A stretch of DNA of 64,000 nucleotides from Siphonodentalium dalli (Eukaryota; Mollusca; Scaphopoda; Gadilida; Siphonodentaliidae). Shown piece by piece: positions 23,040-33,712 of the stretch. The position numbers and the translations under genes are program-made. Position 1 is the first letter of the stretch; each line of letters begins with the position of its first letter. The DNA is taken from NCBI GenBank assembly GCA_032622095.1, contig CP136068.1:58798025-58862024 (forward strand), read 5' to 3'. The notes under the pieces are model-generated. The model did not search any database and was not told the origin of the DNA. It worked only from the letters and a program-made list of their open reading frames with translations.

Positions 23040-23326
23040 AACAGATTTCGAGTTTTAAATTTTTTTTATTTTTCAACACCTCAAATATTTGGCGGCCTGG
23101 CAAATATTCTACGAATGCCGACCGACATGATACTCTCAATATCAAATGTCGTTGAACAAAATGTTGGTAATACACATTTTTGGGGCAAATTTATACAACA
23201 GTTGACAGCGGTTAGCATTATGTTTTGGCACTTAATCGATTCTGATAACTGAAGCGGCATTCAAGAAAGTTGTTGGAATCTGATGATATGGAGACCATCG
23301 AATCGGATGTGTACCTTTGATATTGA
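23040..23326. mobile_element. Diverged half copy of the TTAA MITE superfamily
   Basis: Shares with 28920-29330, 39312-39850 and 55246-55480 the ordered words gttgaacaaaatgttgg, ttgacagcggttagcatta, ttaatcgattctgataactg and a gttgttggaatctgatgat end next to a gtacctttgat tip. The left half is eroded. Confidence 0.6.
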
Positions 23327-23461
23327 CGAACACATTATCCGCTTTTATTATGTGAATATTTCAGATTTTAAGAAAATTCATGTGCATTTTACTGAAAACA
23401 GTATATGCGGTTACTGTCAATAACCATCTCATGATTTTATCATTTATTCTGGTTCAAATAA

Positions 23462-23711
23462 GCCTTGTCACCGAGTCGCGGCCATATTGGATCCATCCAT
23501 CCCCGTTCCGTTGTTTTAGTGCTACAGGTCAAAGTTATTTTACATAACAATTCGTTTGCATAACACAAAGTTATTCATGAGTTATATATGGAGCTTTCGA
23601 ATATTCATGAATTCCATATATGTAATGCTTCTCCAGAAATTTGACCTGTAGCACCAAAACAACGGAATGGGGCTGAATGGATCCAATATGGCCGCGACTC
23701 AGTAACAAGGC
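23462..23711. mobile_element. MITE, GCCTTGTCACCGAGTCGCGG family, intact copy
   Basis: TIRs of about 75 bp: GCCTTGTCACCGAGTCGCGG, ccatattggatccat, ccccgttccgttgttttag, tgctacaggtcaaag, mirrored at 23640-23711. A short palindrome, gaattccatatatgtaat, lies in the middle. A second copy, broken by two younger insertions, spans 58795-60890. The target duplication could not be resolved. Confidence 0.82.
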
Positions 23712-23891
23712 AAAGAGTCACGAAATGGCGAAAACAAAATCCTTTTTCGGGGAACATTAAAAAAAAATCTCCCTACATAACTCAAAACAATTCCCAGTGC
23801 GCATGATTTGTAAACAATCATAAACGTCCGGAATTCTTTTAGGCGATATTAACGATCCTCCCATAATAATTAATGTATGTGCAGAACTCAC

Positions 23892-24090
23892 CGGGCATGG
23901 TACCACAACTGGCTGTCATTCTTGTTTGATCCTGAATAGACTCGGACACATTATGTGGATTGGCACTCAGCTCGTTGTCAAGATGCTGCTTCTGTTTCAT
24001 CGAGAATGCTGCCAGACGACAGAAATTGACACTGTATACCGTAGATTCCAGATTCCGCCAATATATCAAGTAATAATGTTCAATTGAAGA
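23892..24090 (-). CDS. Possible coding exon of an unrecognised protein
   Basis: A minus-strand frame stays open from 24114 to the donor ATG CCC G|gtgagt at 23892, and a plausible acceptor (tataattcag|) lies at 24091. The predicted peptide includes VNFCRLAAFSMKQKQH, then LDNELSANPHNVSESIQD, then TRMTASCGTMP. The balanced, hydrophilic composition with two cysteines and good splice grammar suggest a real exon, perhaps of a secreted or membrane protein. I do not recognise the family. A second cysteine-containing frame upstream (24160-24320, minus) may be another exon but lacks a strong donor. It could be chance. Confidence 0.35.
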
Positions 24091-24623
24091 CTGAATTATA
24101 CAATAGTTGTTCAATAGGGTGGCTTAGATTGAAAAAAAAACCTGTCACCGCCAAGTACGTGTAACAGACTATAATTAGCTGTGCCGGATGCAGGAAACTT
24201 GAAATATTATCCAGTAGTCGGACATCTATGTCAGTTCTATTTGCAAAAGTGCAACATTCCACAGGGGATTTGTTAGAAACCGTTGACAGAGAGACACGAG
24301 ACATGACACACAATAGTCAGCATTGAATAAAGACGAGTTCACATGGAGCTGCAAGAAATTGTCCCACATGACATACAACAACTCAACCGATTCTACAATT
24401 ACTTTCAACTCCCGAAACCATATTTGAAATAACAGATTGCTTTATATCTGTTATAGACCAGAGGTGTACCTGATGAGCTGCTGTGGCCAAACATTTTTTT
24501 ATAGGACCAACTTTCGGTACAAAAATATGATTTCGGAACGGACTTAGTAAACATTTTCCAAACAATTGATTCCTTCTGTGTTATCAAGCTAGTACGATAT
24601 GTCAAAACATTTATGGGTACCGC

Positions 24624-25132
24624 GGTAATCAGACAACGGGACCTCCCTTGGTCAAGGAAACGAAATAACCTTCCACGATAATGTGTGGATAATTCGATAA
24701 TTGAAAATTTTCAGTGTTGGTATCTTTTAATAAGTATATGAAGTGAAACATTCATACCCAAGTATGAATGATTATGGTTTGCATATGCGTACATGTTAAA
24801 CGCACTTATTTTACAAAGTCGGGAACTCCAGGCCCCAAAATATGCAAACAAGTAAACACGCACGTATGCATATAATTTAAATAGCTTTATTTGTTATAAA
24901 TATTGCGGACTCCAACAGTCCAACTCCATGCACGCATATAATACGCTAATATATATTTAATACAATGTAGGATAACGTTTTGTGGCCGACATTCAATGTC
25001 TGCCATTTAGTCAGTCCGCCCGTCCGTCCGTTTGTGTCTGTTTTCCGCGATAGATTTGTATGTCTCACCTGGATGTCATTAGTATGTGTATACCGATATT
25101 TAATATGGAAAATACACATATATGATAACGCA
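24624..25132. repeat. Direct duplication, unit 1
   Basis: Begins ggtaatcagacaacgggacc and runs about 509 bp, through cattcatacccaagtatgaa and gtccgcccgtccgtccg, to tatgataacgc. It matches 25260-25766 in the same orientation with scattered substitutions and small indels. The unit-to-unit distance is 636 bp. Confidence 0.88.
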
Positions 25133-25259
25133 TGTTGTCTTATCTTGTAAAAATGCTTACTACATGTATCAGCTTTGTTTCCCAGACTGTTAAGCTATAC
25201 TGCATTATATATAAAGAGTGGTTCATCTATGAGTTATTTATTTTTATACGGGAATTATA

Positions 25260-25766
25260 GGTAATCAAACAACGGGACCTCCCTTGGTCAAAGAAACGAA
25301 ATAACCTTCCACGATAGTGTGTGGATTATTCGATAATTAATTGTCTATGTTGATATCTTTTAATGAGTATATGGAGTGAAACATTCATACCCAAGTATGA
25401 ATGATTATGGTTTGTATATGCGTACATGATAAACGCACTTGTTTTACAAAGACGGGAACTTCAGGCATCAAAAATACAAGCAGGTAAACACGCACATATA
25501 TGCATATAATTAAATAGCGTTAATTGTTATAAATATTGCGGACTCCAACAGTCCAACTCATTGCACGCATAAAAGACGCTAATACATATATTTAATATAT
25601 AATGTATAGGATAACGTTTTGTGGCCGACATTCAATGTCTGCCGTTTAGTCAGTCCGCCCGTCCGCCTGTTTGCGTCTGTTTTCCGCGAGAGATTTTTAT
25701 GTCTCACCTGGATGCCATAATTTGTGTATACTATATTTAATATGTAAAATACGCATATGATAACGC
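25260..25766. repeat. Direct duplication, unit 2
   Basis: Second copy of 24624-25132. The 127-bp spacer between the units is unrelated. The units do not begin TG or end CA, and no primer-binding site follows the first, so LTRs are unlikely. Confidence 0.88.
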
Positions 25767-26044
25767 GGAAATATGTAAAATATAGGAATGTATGCGCCCG
25801 ATGCGATCTCGGTCGATTCCGATAACTCCCGCTAACAACAAGGGCACCTCCGATGTTTATGTAAACAATATAACCTGACTACGACTGTTGTTGAATTTAT
25901 AGTTGTAAATTTTGGGCTTTGTAAGTGTATACCATCGTGTAATCAATTCATGATATTCAGGATTCTCTACAATTTTATTTACACTAATTTTATTTTTGAC
26001 TGGCTAAAACTGCTCCTACGGCAGACTGTCTGTTCATCATTAGC

Positions 26045-27190
26045 ATAATATAAGCTTCCGGTGAGCAAGGCGGGGTACCTTGTTTGTGGGCCCAGGACAC
26101 TGTGGCATCACCTGCTCATTCTGTATATGGGCTCTATAAAACAACAAGTCACGGAACGAAATAACGCAACAACAAGGGATTCTACATTATCAATATGTGT
26201 TGACTTATCTAAAGCGTTTGACACTATTTCTCATGACACTCTGCTATCCAAAATGCAGTTTTATGGCATAATGTGTATATCCCTGTCTTGGATTAGACGC
26301 TACCTCACAAATAGACGTCAATTTGTAGATTTTAGTGACCACAAACTTAATGGGCACAAATCCTCAAATAAGATCATTCCATGTGGTGTCCCACAAGTAT
26401 CAGTTCTTGGACTCACAATGTTTTTATTGTACGTTAATGACCTACCCAAAGCCACATGCACGCCTACATACACTATCTTTCGCGGATGACACAACTGTAT
26501 ACACTTCCGATTCTAGCATGAAATGTCTTAATACCACTACAGCCAACCCAGAACTGTGTAAATTGTATGATTGGTGTTGCAGTAACAAGCTGAAGATACA
26601 TATAGACACATTTGATGTAGATATATGCTGATGCACCCTGCAAATAATGACCTCAAGACTTCTCAGATTAACCTAACTCTCAATGGCAAAGCACTAATAT
26701 GTGTTAGTAATAGAAATACCGAAACACAGTAAAGTTTCTTGGTGTGCGAATGGACGAAAACCTAAAATTTACATCCCATATCGAGAACATTGCATCCAAA
26801 ATATAAAAAGCAATCTGCTGCATACATGCACAGAGTGAAAAATATCCTGACAAAGCGTGCATTAAAATCCCTATATATATCATGCAGTATTCCATAGCCA
26901 CTTGTTGTACGCAATACACGTATGCATGGGAACATGTATCATTGACCAGTAACCTTTTTAAATACAAAAACGAGCAATACGAGTTATCTGCAGAAAAAAT
27001 ATAACAGCCACACCAGTTCACTATTCAAATCAAACTACACGTTTTATACTACTACCAAATGCATTTACTTCATATTTCCAAACAACAAGCAGTAGAACGA
27101 GACAACGCGGTGACCTCGCTTGTCAAAACACCGAAAACATAATTTCGGACTCAAGCGGCACCTTAAACCACAAACTTTGACTCATTATGG
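26045..27190 (+). pseudogene. CR1/Jockey-like LINE reverse transcriptase relic
   Basis: Ordered RT blocks of a non-LTR retrotransposon are visible on the plus strand across several frames: LSKAFDTISHDTLLSKMQF with YGI (RT block with a catalytic-region Asp; block start near 26205), WIRRYLTNRRQFVDF (26290), GVPQVSVLGLTMFLLYVNDL (26381; consensus GVPQGSVLGPLLF), FADDTTVYTSDS (26479, the catalytic FADD box, one frame later), NKLKIH (26584), then KFLGVRMDENLKFTSHI (about 26738). Frame changes lie before FADD and after NKLKIH, stops follow, and G-to-V and P-to-L changes occur in the GVPQGS block. The end merges into the satellite at about 27200. Endonuclease and 5' parts are missing. It is non-functional. 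Confidence 0.85.
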
Positions 27191-27204
27191 AAATGAAGAT
27201 ATAA

Positions 27205-27570
27205 ATTAAATTGTTGAAAATTGGCGAGTATACAAATTCGTATCAAACTTATGGCCCACATATTATATATCACCCAAATGGCACCCATTTGGTGTATTTA
27301 AACCACACGATTAGATTTCTCGTATCACGGAGATATGTATCAGTCTGGTGGAAATCGGCGCTAAACATATTGTTTATCCATTTGTGTGTCTCTCTCACCC
27401 CATGTGGACCCCTGTCTCGAATGGCACAACTTTTTACATCTTTAAACCACACAATTAGACTCCTGATATCATGGAGACAAATATTTATAAGTTTGGTGCT
27501 AATCGGCGAATAAACAATTTCTTTTATCAAATTTAGTACCCACCCACACCATCTCTCACATCGCCAATAT
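27205..27570. repeat. Roughly 135-bp degenerate satellite, segment 1
   Basis: Units carry a box such as aaccacacgattagatttct cgtatcacggag, then gtggaaatcggcgctaaaca, then tgtgcctctctcacccc. Two kinds of unit alternate: one with ccaaatggcacccatttgg, one with cccctgtctcgaatggcac. The array continues at 31734 after the CACAGTG element. Confidence 0.8.
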
Positions 27571-27861
27571 CACAGTGGATCAACGGACACGAACCAAAAC
27601 CGGAAGTCGTAGATTTCGAGGTGGAGAAATATCTGTCGACAAATATTTGTTGACATTTTTTGACGGTTTTTTGGGAAAATAAACGCTTGGATAGCATATC
27701 TGACCAACTGAAGGTGAGTGAATATTTCTTCGCTGATGTTCGGACACCGACGATCAATTTAAGTCAGTTGTCATTGTTCGATCGCGGAAAAAATGTCATT
27801 TAATCATCGCCGCGAGACGATTTCTTCCCCAAAATATCTCAGAAAATCATACTTTTCACAT

Positions 27862-28257
27862 TCATCGCAGACAGCTGTCGCAACAACCTATATACCGGTC
27901 GAAAGGCCTGTTTTCCCCCCACAAATGCATATTTTGAGTATTTTCACGGACTGTCTCAAAATTCCAAATTTCATCTTTTGATGCAGGTACCCACCTCGAA
28001 AATACTGTCCGGTTAGTCCTGTACACCCCGGAATCTAGTTGCAATCCACCAGACCCGGCGGACAGTTTTTGTTGTTCAATCAAGAGTCGAAATGGATTAG
28101 TTGATTGGCTGCCTTTCGTTAACAGTGGCACGTTTTGGGGCAACTGCTTTTCTGTTGCAACTATAGTATACTGATCAAGTTTAGTTACCGAGTACAGTTT
28201 GCAATTTGTTCTCATATATTCGTTCAGATCGTGTAAGGTCATTAACCAAAGAATCAT
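27862..28257 (-). CDS. Unrecognised open frame overlapping the left inverted repeat
   Basis: A 131-codon minus-strand frame inside the CACAGTG element, partly within its left arm. The stretch VTKLDQYTIVATEKQLPQN, then VPLLTKGSQSTNPFRLLIEQ and QKLSAGSGG looks protein-like in composition. An overlapping frame upstream (NDSLVNDLTRSERIYENKL) is also well composed, suggesting one coding relic with a frameshift near 28190. I recognise no domain and see no catalytic triad. It may be a decayed transposase or captured exon, or chance. Confidence 0.25.
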   Translation of the reverse strand: MILWLMTLHDLNEYMRTNCKLYSVTKLDQYTIVATEKQLPQNVPLLTKGSQSTNPFRLLIEQQKLSAGSGGLQLDSGVYRTNRTVFSRWVPASKDEIWNFETVRENTQNMHLWGENRPFDRYIGCCDSCLR

Positions 28258-28670
28258 TTATGGAAATATTGTTAGAACAAGAATATAACAATGCCCTCCA
28301 TGACCAAGGCCGTAGCAACAGGATTGTTTTGATGGTGGGAGGTGTAGATGTATTTTCCAATAGTTTGATATTTCAGCCAGTATATAGCGTGAAATTTGAT
28401 ACTTAAAAAACAATTAAAATTCGATTAATTTCAGAAAAAACAAATCGGGACCCATGGCTGTTCTTTTTCATTATGGCCACTTTCGGGACTCACCACCCGA
28501 GTTTTGATTACGATTGTATAAAGTTTTAACTACATTTTTCGGGTATATATACACCCCTTTATTTTTATGTTTTAAACTACAGGCACCCACCCATATTTCG
28601 GAGAATTTTCGCTAATATTACATATTATAGAATAGCAATCAAATATGCAGATGTTTATTTCCATTTCTAT

Positions 28671-29550
28671 GAGAGGCCAAATTCACATTTCATAATTAAT
28701 TGCAGTTAAGCAATAGCACTTAAGCATAATTATTTGCGATTAAGCGCAATTCATGGTTATACTGTGTGTAACTATGTACCCCTGGTGAATAAATAGGTGA
28801 ATCTATAACTAAACCTGAACTCATATTGACATATCACCTCCTTGTTTTCATTGCTTTGGATATTTGTGATTGTGAACTAGCCTAAATTCTTTATCAAAAT
28901 GGGTGACTCGCGACAGTATTACCTTCTGTTTTAGTCGAGTCGAGGAACCAACCCATCAAAGCTCAAGTGTGATCAGATATCGATTATTGAAGTTTGTTAT
29001 TTCAATTGATTGCTGCCCAGAAACACGCCGTGAAAAGGGTGGTTTCGGTCAAAATTGCGGATGAAGATGGATAACTCTAAAACAAGTGGTAATACGGTAA
29101 AATTTCGTGATACTTTAGTAATTATACGGCCATATTTTGTTGAACAAAATGTTTATAAATCACACGTTTTTTTGGGAAATTTGATACCATAGTTGACAGT
29201 GGTCAGCATTATTTTTTGCAGTTAATCGATTCTGATAACTAAAGCTTATTTTGAAGAAATATTGTTGTTGTTGTTGTTGTTGTATCTTTATAATATGGGT
29301 CTTTCTGATCGGATTGAGGACCTTTAGTTTAAATTAGCCCAATGCAGATACACCCGGTCATGCTAATAGTTAGGTTATATGGGTAGTTACACTTACTCTC
29401 AAGCAACTCATAGCGCTTAATCGGAATTAATTGCACTTAAACGCAATTCATTTCAATTATGCGCAAATGTCATATGTGTGCTTCAGCGCGATGTGTGGTA
29501 TATGCGCTTAAGCGCAATTCATTATTAAATGTGAATTTGACCTCCCATAC
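28671..29550. mobile_element. GAGGCCAAATTCAC foldback-like element, copy 1
   Basis: The left tip GAGGCCAAATTCACATTT is mirrored by AAATGTGAATTTGACCTC at the right. Inside each tip lie several palindromic words of the type aattgcgcttaagcgcaatt (28690-28760 and 29400-29525). The interior holds a diverged TTAA-type MITE (28920-29330). The whole is nested in the 4.16-kb element. A relative lies at 54427-54825. Confidence 0.7.
28920..29330. mobile_element. Diverged TTAA-family MITE with GTT microsatellite
   Basis: Shares gtcgagtcgaggaa ccaaccc, atcaaagctca, agatatcgatt, and the right end gatcggattgaggacctttag with the 20640 family. It also has the alternative interior words gttgaacaaaatgttt, ttgacagtggtcagcatta and gattctgataact. 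A (GTT)n run at 29263-29282 is an expansion of the gttgttgttgg word found in other copies. Confidence 0.65.
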
Positions 29551-30253
29551 AGTTAATTTTTTGTCTATATATATGAACGAGTAGGGTCTGTCTGCATGTC
29601 TTCTGTCCGCTAAAATTTGAATATATAAGCGACAATTTGCGTTAAAAACTTCCCAACCAAATTATCCAGTGTGTGAATCAATGTGGAAACAATTAATTAT
29701 GGCGCGATTTGAATACATCAGGACAAAAATCATGTGCCTATATATTTACAAAAGTAACTTGCATCTGGTTCCACATTCAGTTGTACGCTATAGATTGGAA
29801 TTTTACCCACTATATACATGTAGGAAACACAACATTTCTACATTAATGGACAGCCAAGGTGGGATTAAGAATACAACAACCCGAAAGAACACTGGAGTTT
29901 TCCTGGTGATGTTTCTATTCTCGATATCAACCGAGAGTACCAATATTTCGTATAGTATTGTATAGTATTTTATTATAAATAATTTTTATATTTTTTATTT
30001 TCAATAATTTTATTTTCAAACATTCATTCGGGTGTTGTAAAATCCCATCGTCGATTGCCTCAGCGAAGCCGCAAGCCTTTGCCGCACAGTGGTTACATAT
30101 ATGAAGGCAGGCATGCGATCCTATCGTCAGTAGCACCTGGAATTATAACATAATATCGCTTAGTGGACTTGAACTTAAGCTAATATTAGTAACAGATATA
30201 GCTGTACACCCCTCCGACTGTATGTTTTAGTCCCCTCCACATTATTGTTTTAA

Positions 30254-30728
30254 AGGTACTCAACCCGATAAAACTCCTCTCAATTACTATTTCAATGGCT
30301 TCGGGGGTCAAAAATATTTGATTCGAGTCGAGGAAGTCACCCATCAAAGCTCAGATTTGTTAGATATCGATTTTAGAAATCTATTATTTTTCATTATCGG
30401 GAATACTATCTGGCCCAGAACTCAGTCAAAATTGCGTTAAAATTACCACTTGATTTTAGAGTTATCCATCCTTGTCTGTTTGAATATATTTGGAGTACAC
30501 ATCCAGAGCAGATTACGGCAGTTATCAGTACTCATCTCGAGAACATAACAAATTTGAAAAATCAATATCTAATAACTCTGAGCTTTGTTTGATGGGTTCC
30601 TCGACTCGAATCAAATATTTTTTACCCCCAAAGCCAAAGAAATAGTAATATAGGATTAGGACCCTCTGATCGGATTGTTGTTGTTGGAATCTGTTGAGAT
30701 GGGGACCCTCTTTACGGGTTGAGTACCT
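30254..30728. mobile_element. TTAA-flanked MITE, AGGTACTCAACCCG family, copy 2
   Basis: 475 bp, with AGGTACTCAACCCG/CGGGTTGAGTACCT tips and TTAA at 30250-30253 and 30729-30732. It is very similar to the copies at 20640 and 37493. It shares with the latter the word ctatctggcccagaactcagt and an internal change from the 20640 copy. It is nested in the 4.16-kb element. Confidence 0.9.
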
Positions 30729-30732
30729 TTAA

Positions 30733-31388
30733 CCATTGCTGAATATTGAAAACAATAATTTTCTAAGTCGAAAAATGTCATAACTCCAAACAAAAAGGTC
30801 TGACATATTTCATAATCATATATGTTCGCATGTTCCCATGGTACTAAATATATATATGCCAAGCCAAAAAAACAAATGACCGCAAAACTTAGCAATAAAA
30901 ACTCGGAAAATTGCATCCACGAAAGGACGAACAAGCTGCCTCCTGTATAACCCCACAAGTTGTGGGCCACAACTCGTTGCGAGTGTATAATCAAATATAA
31001 AGGGTAAAAATCGGCACACCGCTGCATTTTTCTGAAAAAAGTTGGATGTAAATCATTTTTTTTTATGTCGGCCTTCCGAGAGTGATGACAAGTCAGAGTT
31101 AGCAATATGACATACATCAAAAGTTATATGTTTACCAAACATGTACTTCGTAGTTGGATTTCAGTTACAGGTTACAGTTCAGTTATATATATAAGTCACC
31201 GCCTGGATGTTATGTTGTACCAGGAGACATATACAACATTATGAACACCCAGAACCATTGTGGCCACGCAAAAGTCAAATGAAACGCCCATCATCTGCGG
31301 CAAAATTGCTTTTTCGACCAGAAATTGAAGATGGCATACCTCAGCAAAATCACGACTAAGCGGACAGATTTTTTACAACTAATGATTA
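30733..31388. other. Interior of the 4.16-kb element, nothing recognised
   Basis: Minus-strand frames (up to 154 codons, 30656-31120) include hydrophobic stretches but overlap the MITE and have no known motif. I do not call a gene. Confidence 0.35.
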
Positions 31389-31733
31389 AATTTTTCGGGA
31401 CTAACCGGACAGTATTTTCGAGGTGGGTACCTACATCAAAAGATGAAATTTTGAATTTTGAGACAGTCCGTGAAAATACTCAAAATATGCATTTTTGGGG
31501 GGAAAACAGATTTTTTCCGCGATCGAACAATGGCAACTGACTTAAATTGATCGTCGGTGTCCGAGCATTAGCGAAGAAATATTCACTCACCTTCAGTTGG
31601 TCAGATATGCTATCCAAGCGTTTATTTTCCCAAAAAACCGTCAAAAAATGTCAACAAATATTTGTCGACAGATATTTCTCCACCTCGAAATCTACGACTT
31701 CCGGTTTTGGTTCGTGTCCGTTGATCCACTGTG

Positions 31734-32488
31734 AATATAGCGTCTTTAAATCACACAATTAGGTTCCTTGTATCATGGAGAAGAATGTGTATAAATTTGG
31801 TGGAAATCGGCGCTAAAATTATTGTTATCAATGTTGGTGCCCCTCTCCCTTTCAGTGCACCCCTGACTCGATTGACGACACGTTTGACAGCTTTAAGTCA
31901 CCCCATTAGACTCCTCATACCATGTGGATGATTTTGTATAAGTTTTTGTATAAAGTTGGCGAGTATACAAATTCGTATAAATTTAGGCCCCCCATATCTC
32001 TCATCCAAACGGCATCAATTTGGCGTATATAATCCATAGGATTAGTTTTCTCGTATCATGGAGAATATGTATCAATCTGGTGGAAATCAGCGCTAAACAT
32101 ATTGTTAATCTTTTTTGTGTTCCTCTCACCCTCTATGATCCTGACTCAAATGGCACCACTTGTGACACCACACAATTAGACTCCTGATATCATGGAGATT
32201 ATTTTTGATAAGTTTGGTAAACCAATTTTTTTATCAACTTTAGTGCCCACTAACCCCCATATCTCGCCATAACAGCACCAACATGGCGTTTTTAAATTAC
32301 ACAATCAAAGTTCTCCTATTATGGATAAGAATGCGTATCACTTCGGTTGAAATTGGCGCTAAAATTATTGCGTATCAATTATGTGCCCCTCTGTCCTTTA
32401 GTTCAACCCTGACTCAAATAATGCAAACTTTTGACAGATTTAAGCCACACCATTAGACTCCTCATACCATGGGGATGATATTGTATAA
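31734..32488. repeat. Roughly 135-bp degenerate satellite, segment 2
   Basis: Unit starts (gccc/gttcc ctctcnccc box) lie near 31841, 31986, 32120, 32244 and 32382, so spacings are 124-145 bp. Types with ctgactcgaatggc and with catccaaacggcatcaa alternate. Removing the 4.16-kb element and one AATAT restores the unit gccaatat-agcgtctttaaa, comparable with ccaacatggcgtttttaaa at 32278. Confidence 0.82.
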
Positions 32489-33712
32489 GGGCGCATACAC
32501 ATGAAGCTGCAAGAAAATATCTGCAAGAAAATATCAGGTAAAATTGCACACTGATATTTTCTTGCTGCAAAGATTACGCCCGTGAGAACGCGGCGGTTTA
32601 GACGGCGTTGATTGAGCTCAAACATAACAGTATTGGTCGTGCTGGTTCAAGTGAATTGCGTCCGGTAAATAACCTATAGTCCATTTTGACAATTTATAGC
32701 TTTGTGAAATTTCCAACTGTTAAACATGTATTACCGAAGTCGGGTGGGATGAGGCACCCACCGACATGTAGCAACGTTGCTGATCTCATGCATAAAGACC
32801 TTCTACATAATGAGAAAGTGGTCACGCTATTTGGAAATGTTATAATTGCATAGTGCATGCATATGTGGGGTGGCAAAACTTATTATGGTTTTGTGGCAAA
32901 TCGGATGACCCCACCCCCATTGAGATCCCATATGAAGTTTTCAAGAGAATGTTGCTTGGTTTATGGGTCTGTGGTGTATATTACGTTACCGAACTTACAT
33001 GGGTGCATGTCGGGACATGAGACCCCCGCCAACTATGGTCAAAGTTTTCACCAATTAGTTGGAAATTTTACACCAACAATGGTTCTGGTATTGTTCTGGT
33101 AGTCTGATTTTTCAACCATTGATGTATGTGGAATTAGTGGTTTTAGACCAATATTTGCATTTCTTCCTACTTCGGTAAAAATAATAGCTTGGAATTTATT
33201 CTAAGCCCCTCCCTCCCCGGTGTCCAGTCAAAATTCAAGGCATGTGAGGTACCAGATGGGAAATTCAAAGACGATGGGATGTGTGAAAATTAAATTATGT
33301 GATCTTGGGTCTTTGGCCCGGTTCAAGAGGGTGTGCATGCAGTCATAAATCCACGGACATCCTCCGTCAGCGGAAACCCTCAAAAGATATACGTCCCCAC
33401 ACATATCCATATAATAGTTCAGCGATTATGTCAAACAATCCAAAATGGAATTACGAAGTCAATTGTTGAAACAGGCGATAACATTGATGGATCATAACTC
33501 GAGTGCGTGAACGGTTACCAGCGTGTCCCTTATAGAGATTAGTTAACGGATACCGATGGCCACCAATCAAGGTGAACACATATCACCAACGGGCGATAAA
33601 ATATCAGCGCGCTGCCTTCGTCGGATATTTTCCGGTATTATTTATTTCATTGGTCAAAGTAAGTCACATGGGGCATACCTGATATTTTCTTGCCCGCCAT
33701 GTGTACGCGCCC
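32489..33712. mobile_element. PIF/Harbinger-like non-autonomous element, copy 1
   Basis: Left tip GGGCGCATACACATG and right tip CATGTGTACGCGCCC are inverted repeats continuing into caagaaaatatcagg (left, doubled) and cctgatattttcttg (right). They are flanked by TAA at 32486-32488 and 33713-33715. A 3-bp TAA/TTA duplication and G-rich tips fit PIF/Harbinger. The 1.22-kb interior has no transposase. It sits in the 135-bp satellite, whose unit reads through once the element is removed (gatattgtataagtg, then ttggcaatcgcc). Confidence 0.85.

Larger units (their letters stand above)
27571..31733. mobile_element. Transib/RAG-like TIR element with RSS-like termini, 4.16 kb
   Basis: Both ends begin CACAGTGGATCAACGGACAC as inverted repeats. 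The left arm runs 27571-28018 and the right 31389-31733, with few differences over about 340 bp; the left has roughly 105 extra bp (about 27795-27898). An exact AATAT duplication flanks it (27566-27570, 31734-31738). The terminal CACAGTG is the canonical V(D)J heptamer, and ACCAAAACC (27593-27601; mirrored 31703-31711) follows after 15 bp, one mismatch from the RSS nonamer ACAAAAACC. A CAC-type terminus, GGATC extension and 5-bp duplication fit the Transib superfamily. No transposase is recognisable inside, so it is non-autonomous. The family assignment is inference. Confidence 0.72.

Noticed and set aside
24624-25766. LTR retrotransposon (two direct repeats of about 509 bp)
   Set aside because: Spacer only 127 bp, no TG...CA ends, no primer-binding site or polypurine tract.
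30656-31120. 154-codon minus-strand frame as a membrane protein gene
   Set aside because: It starts inside the TTAA MITE and its hydrophobic stretch is AT-driven. No conserved motif.
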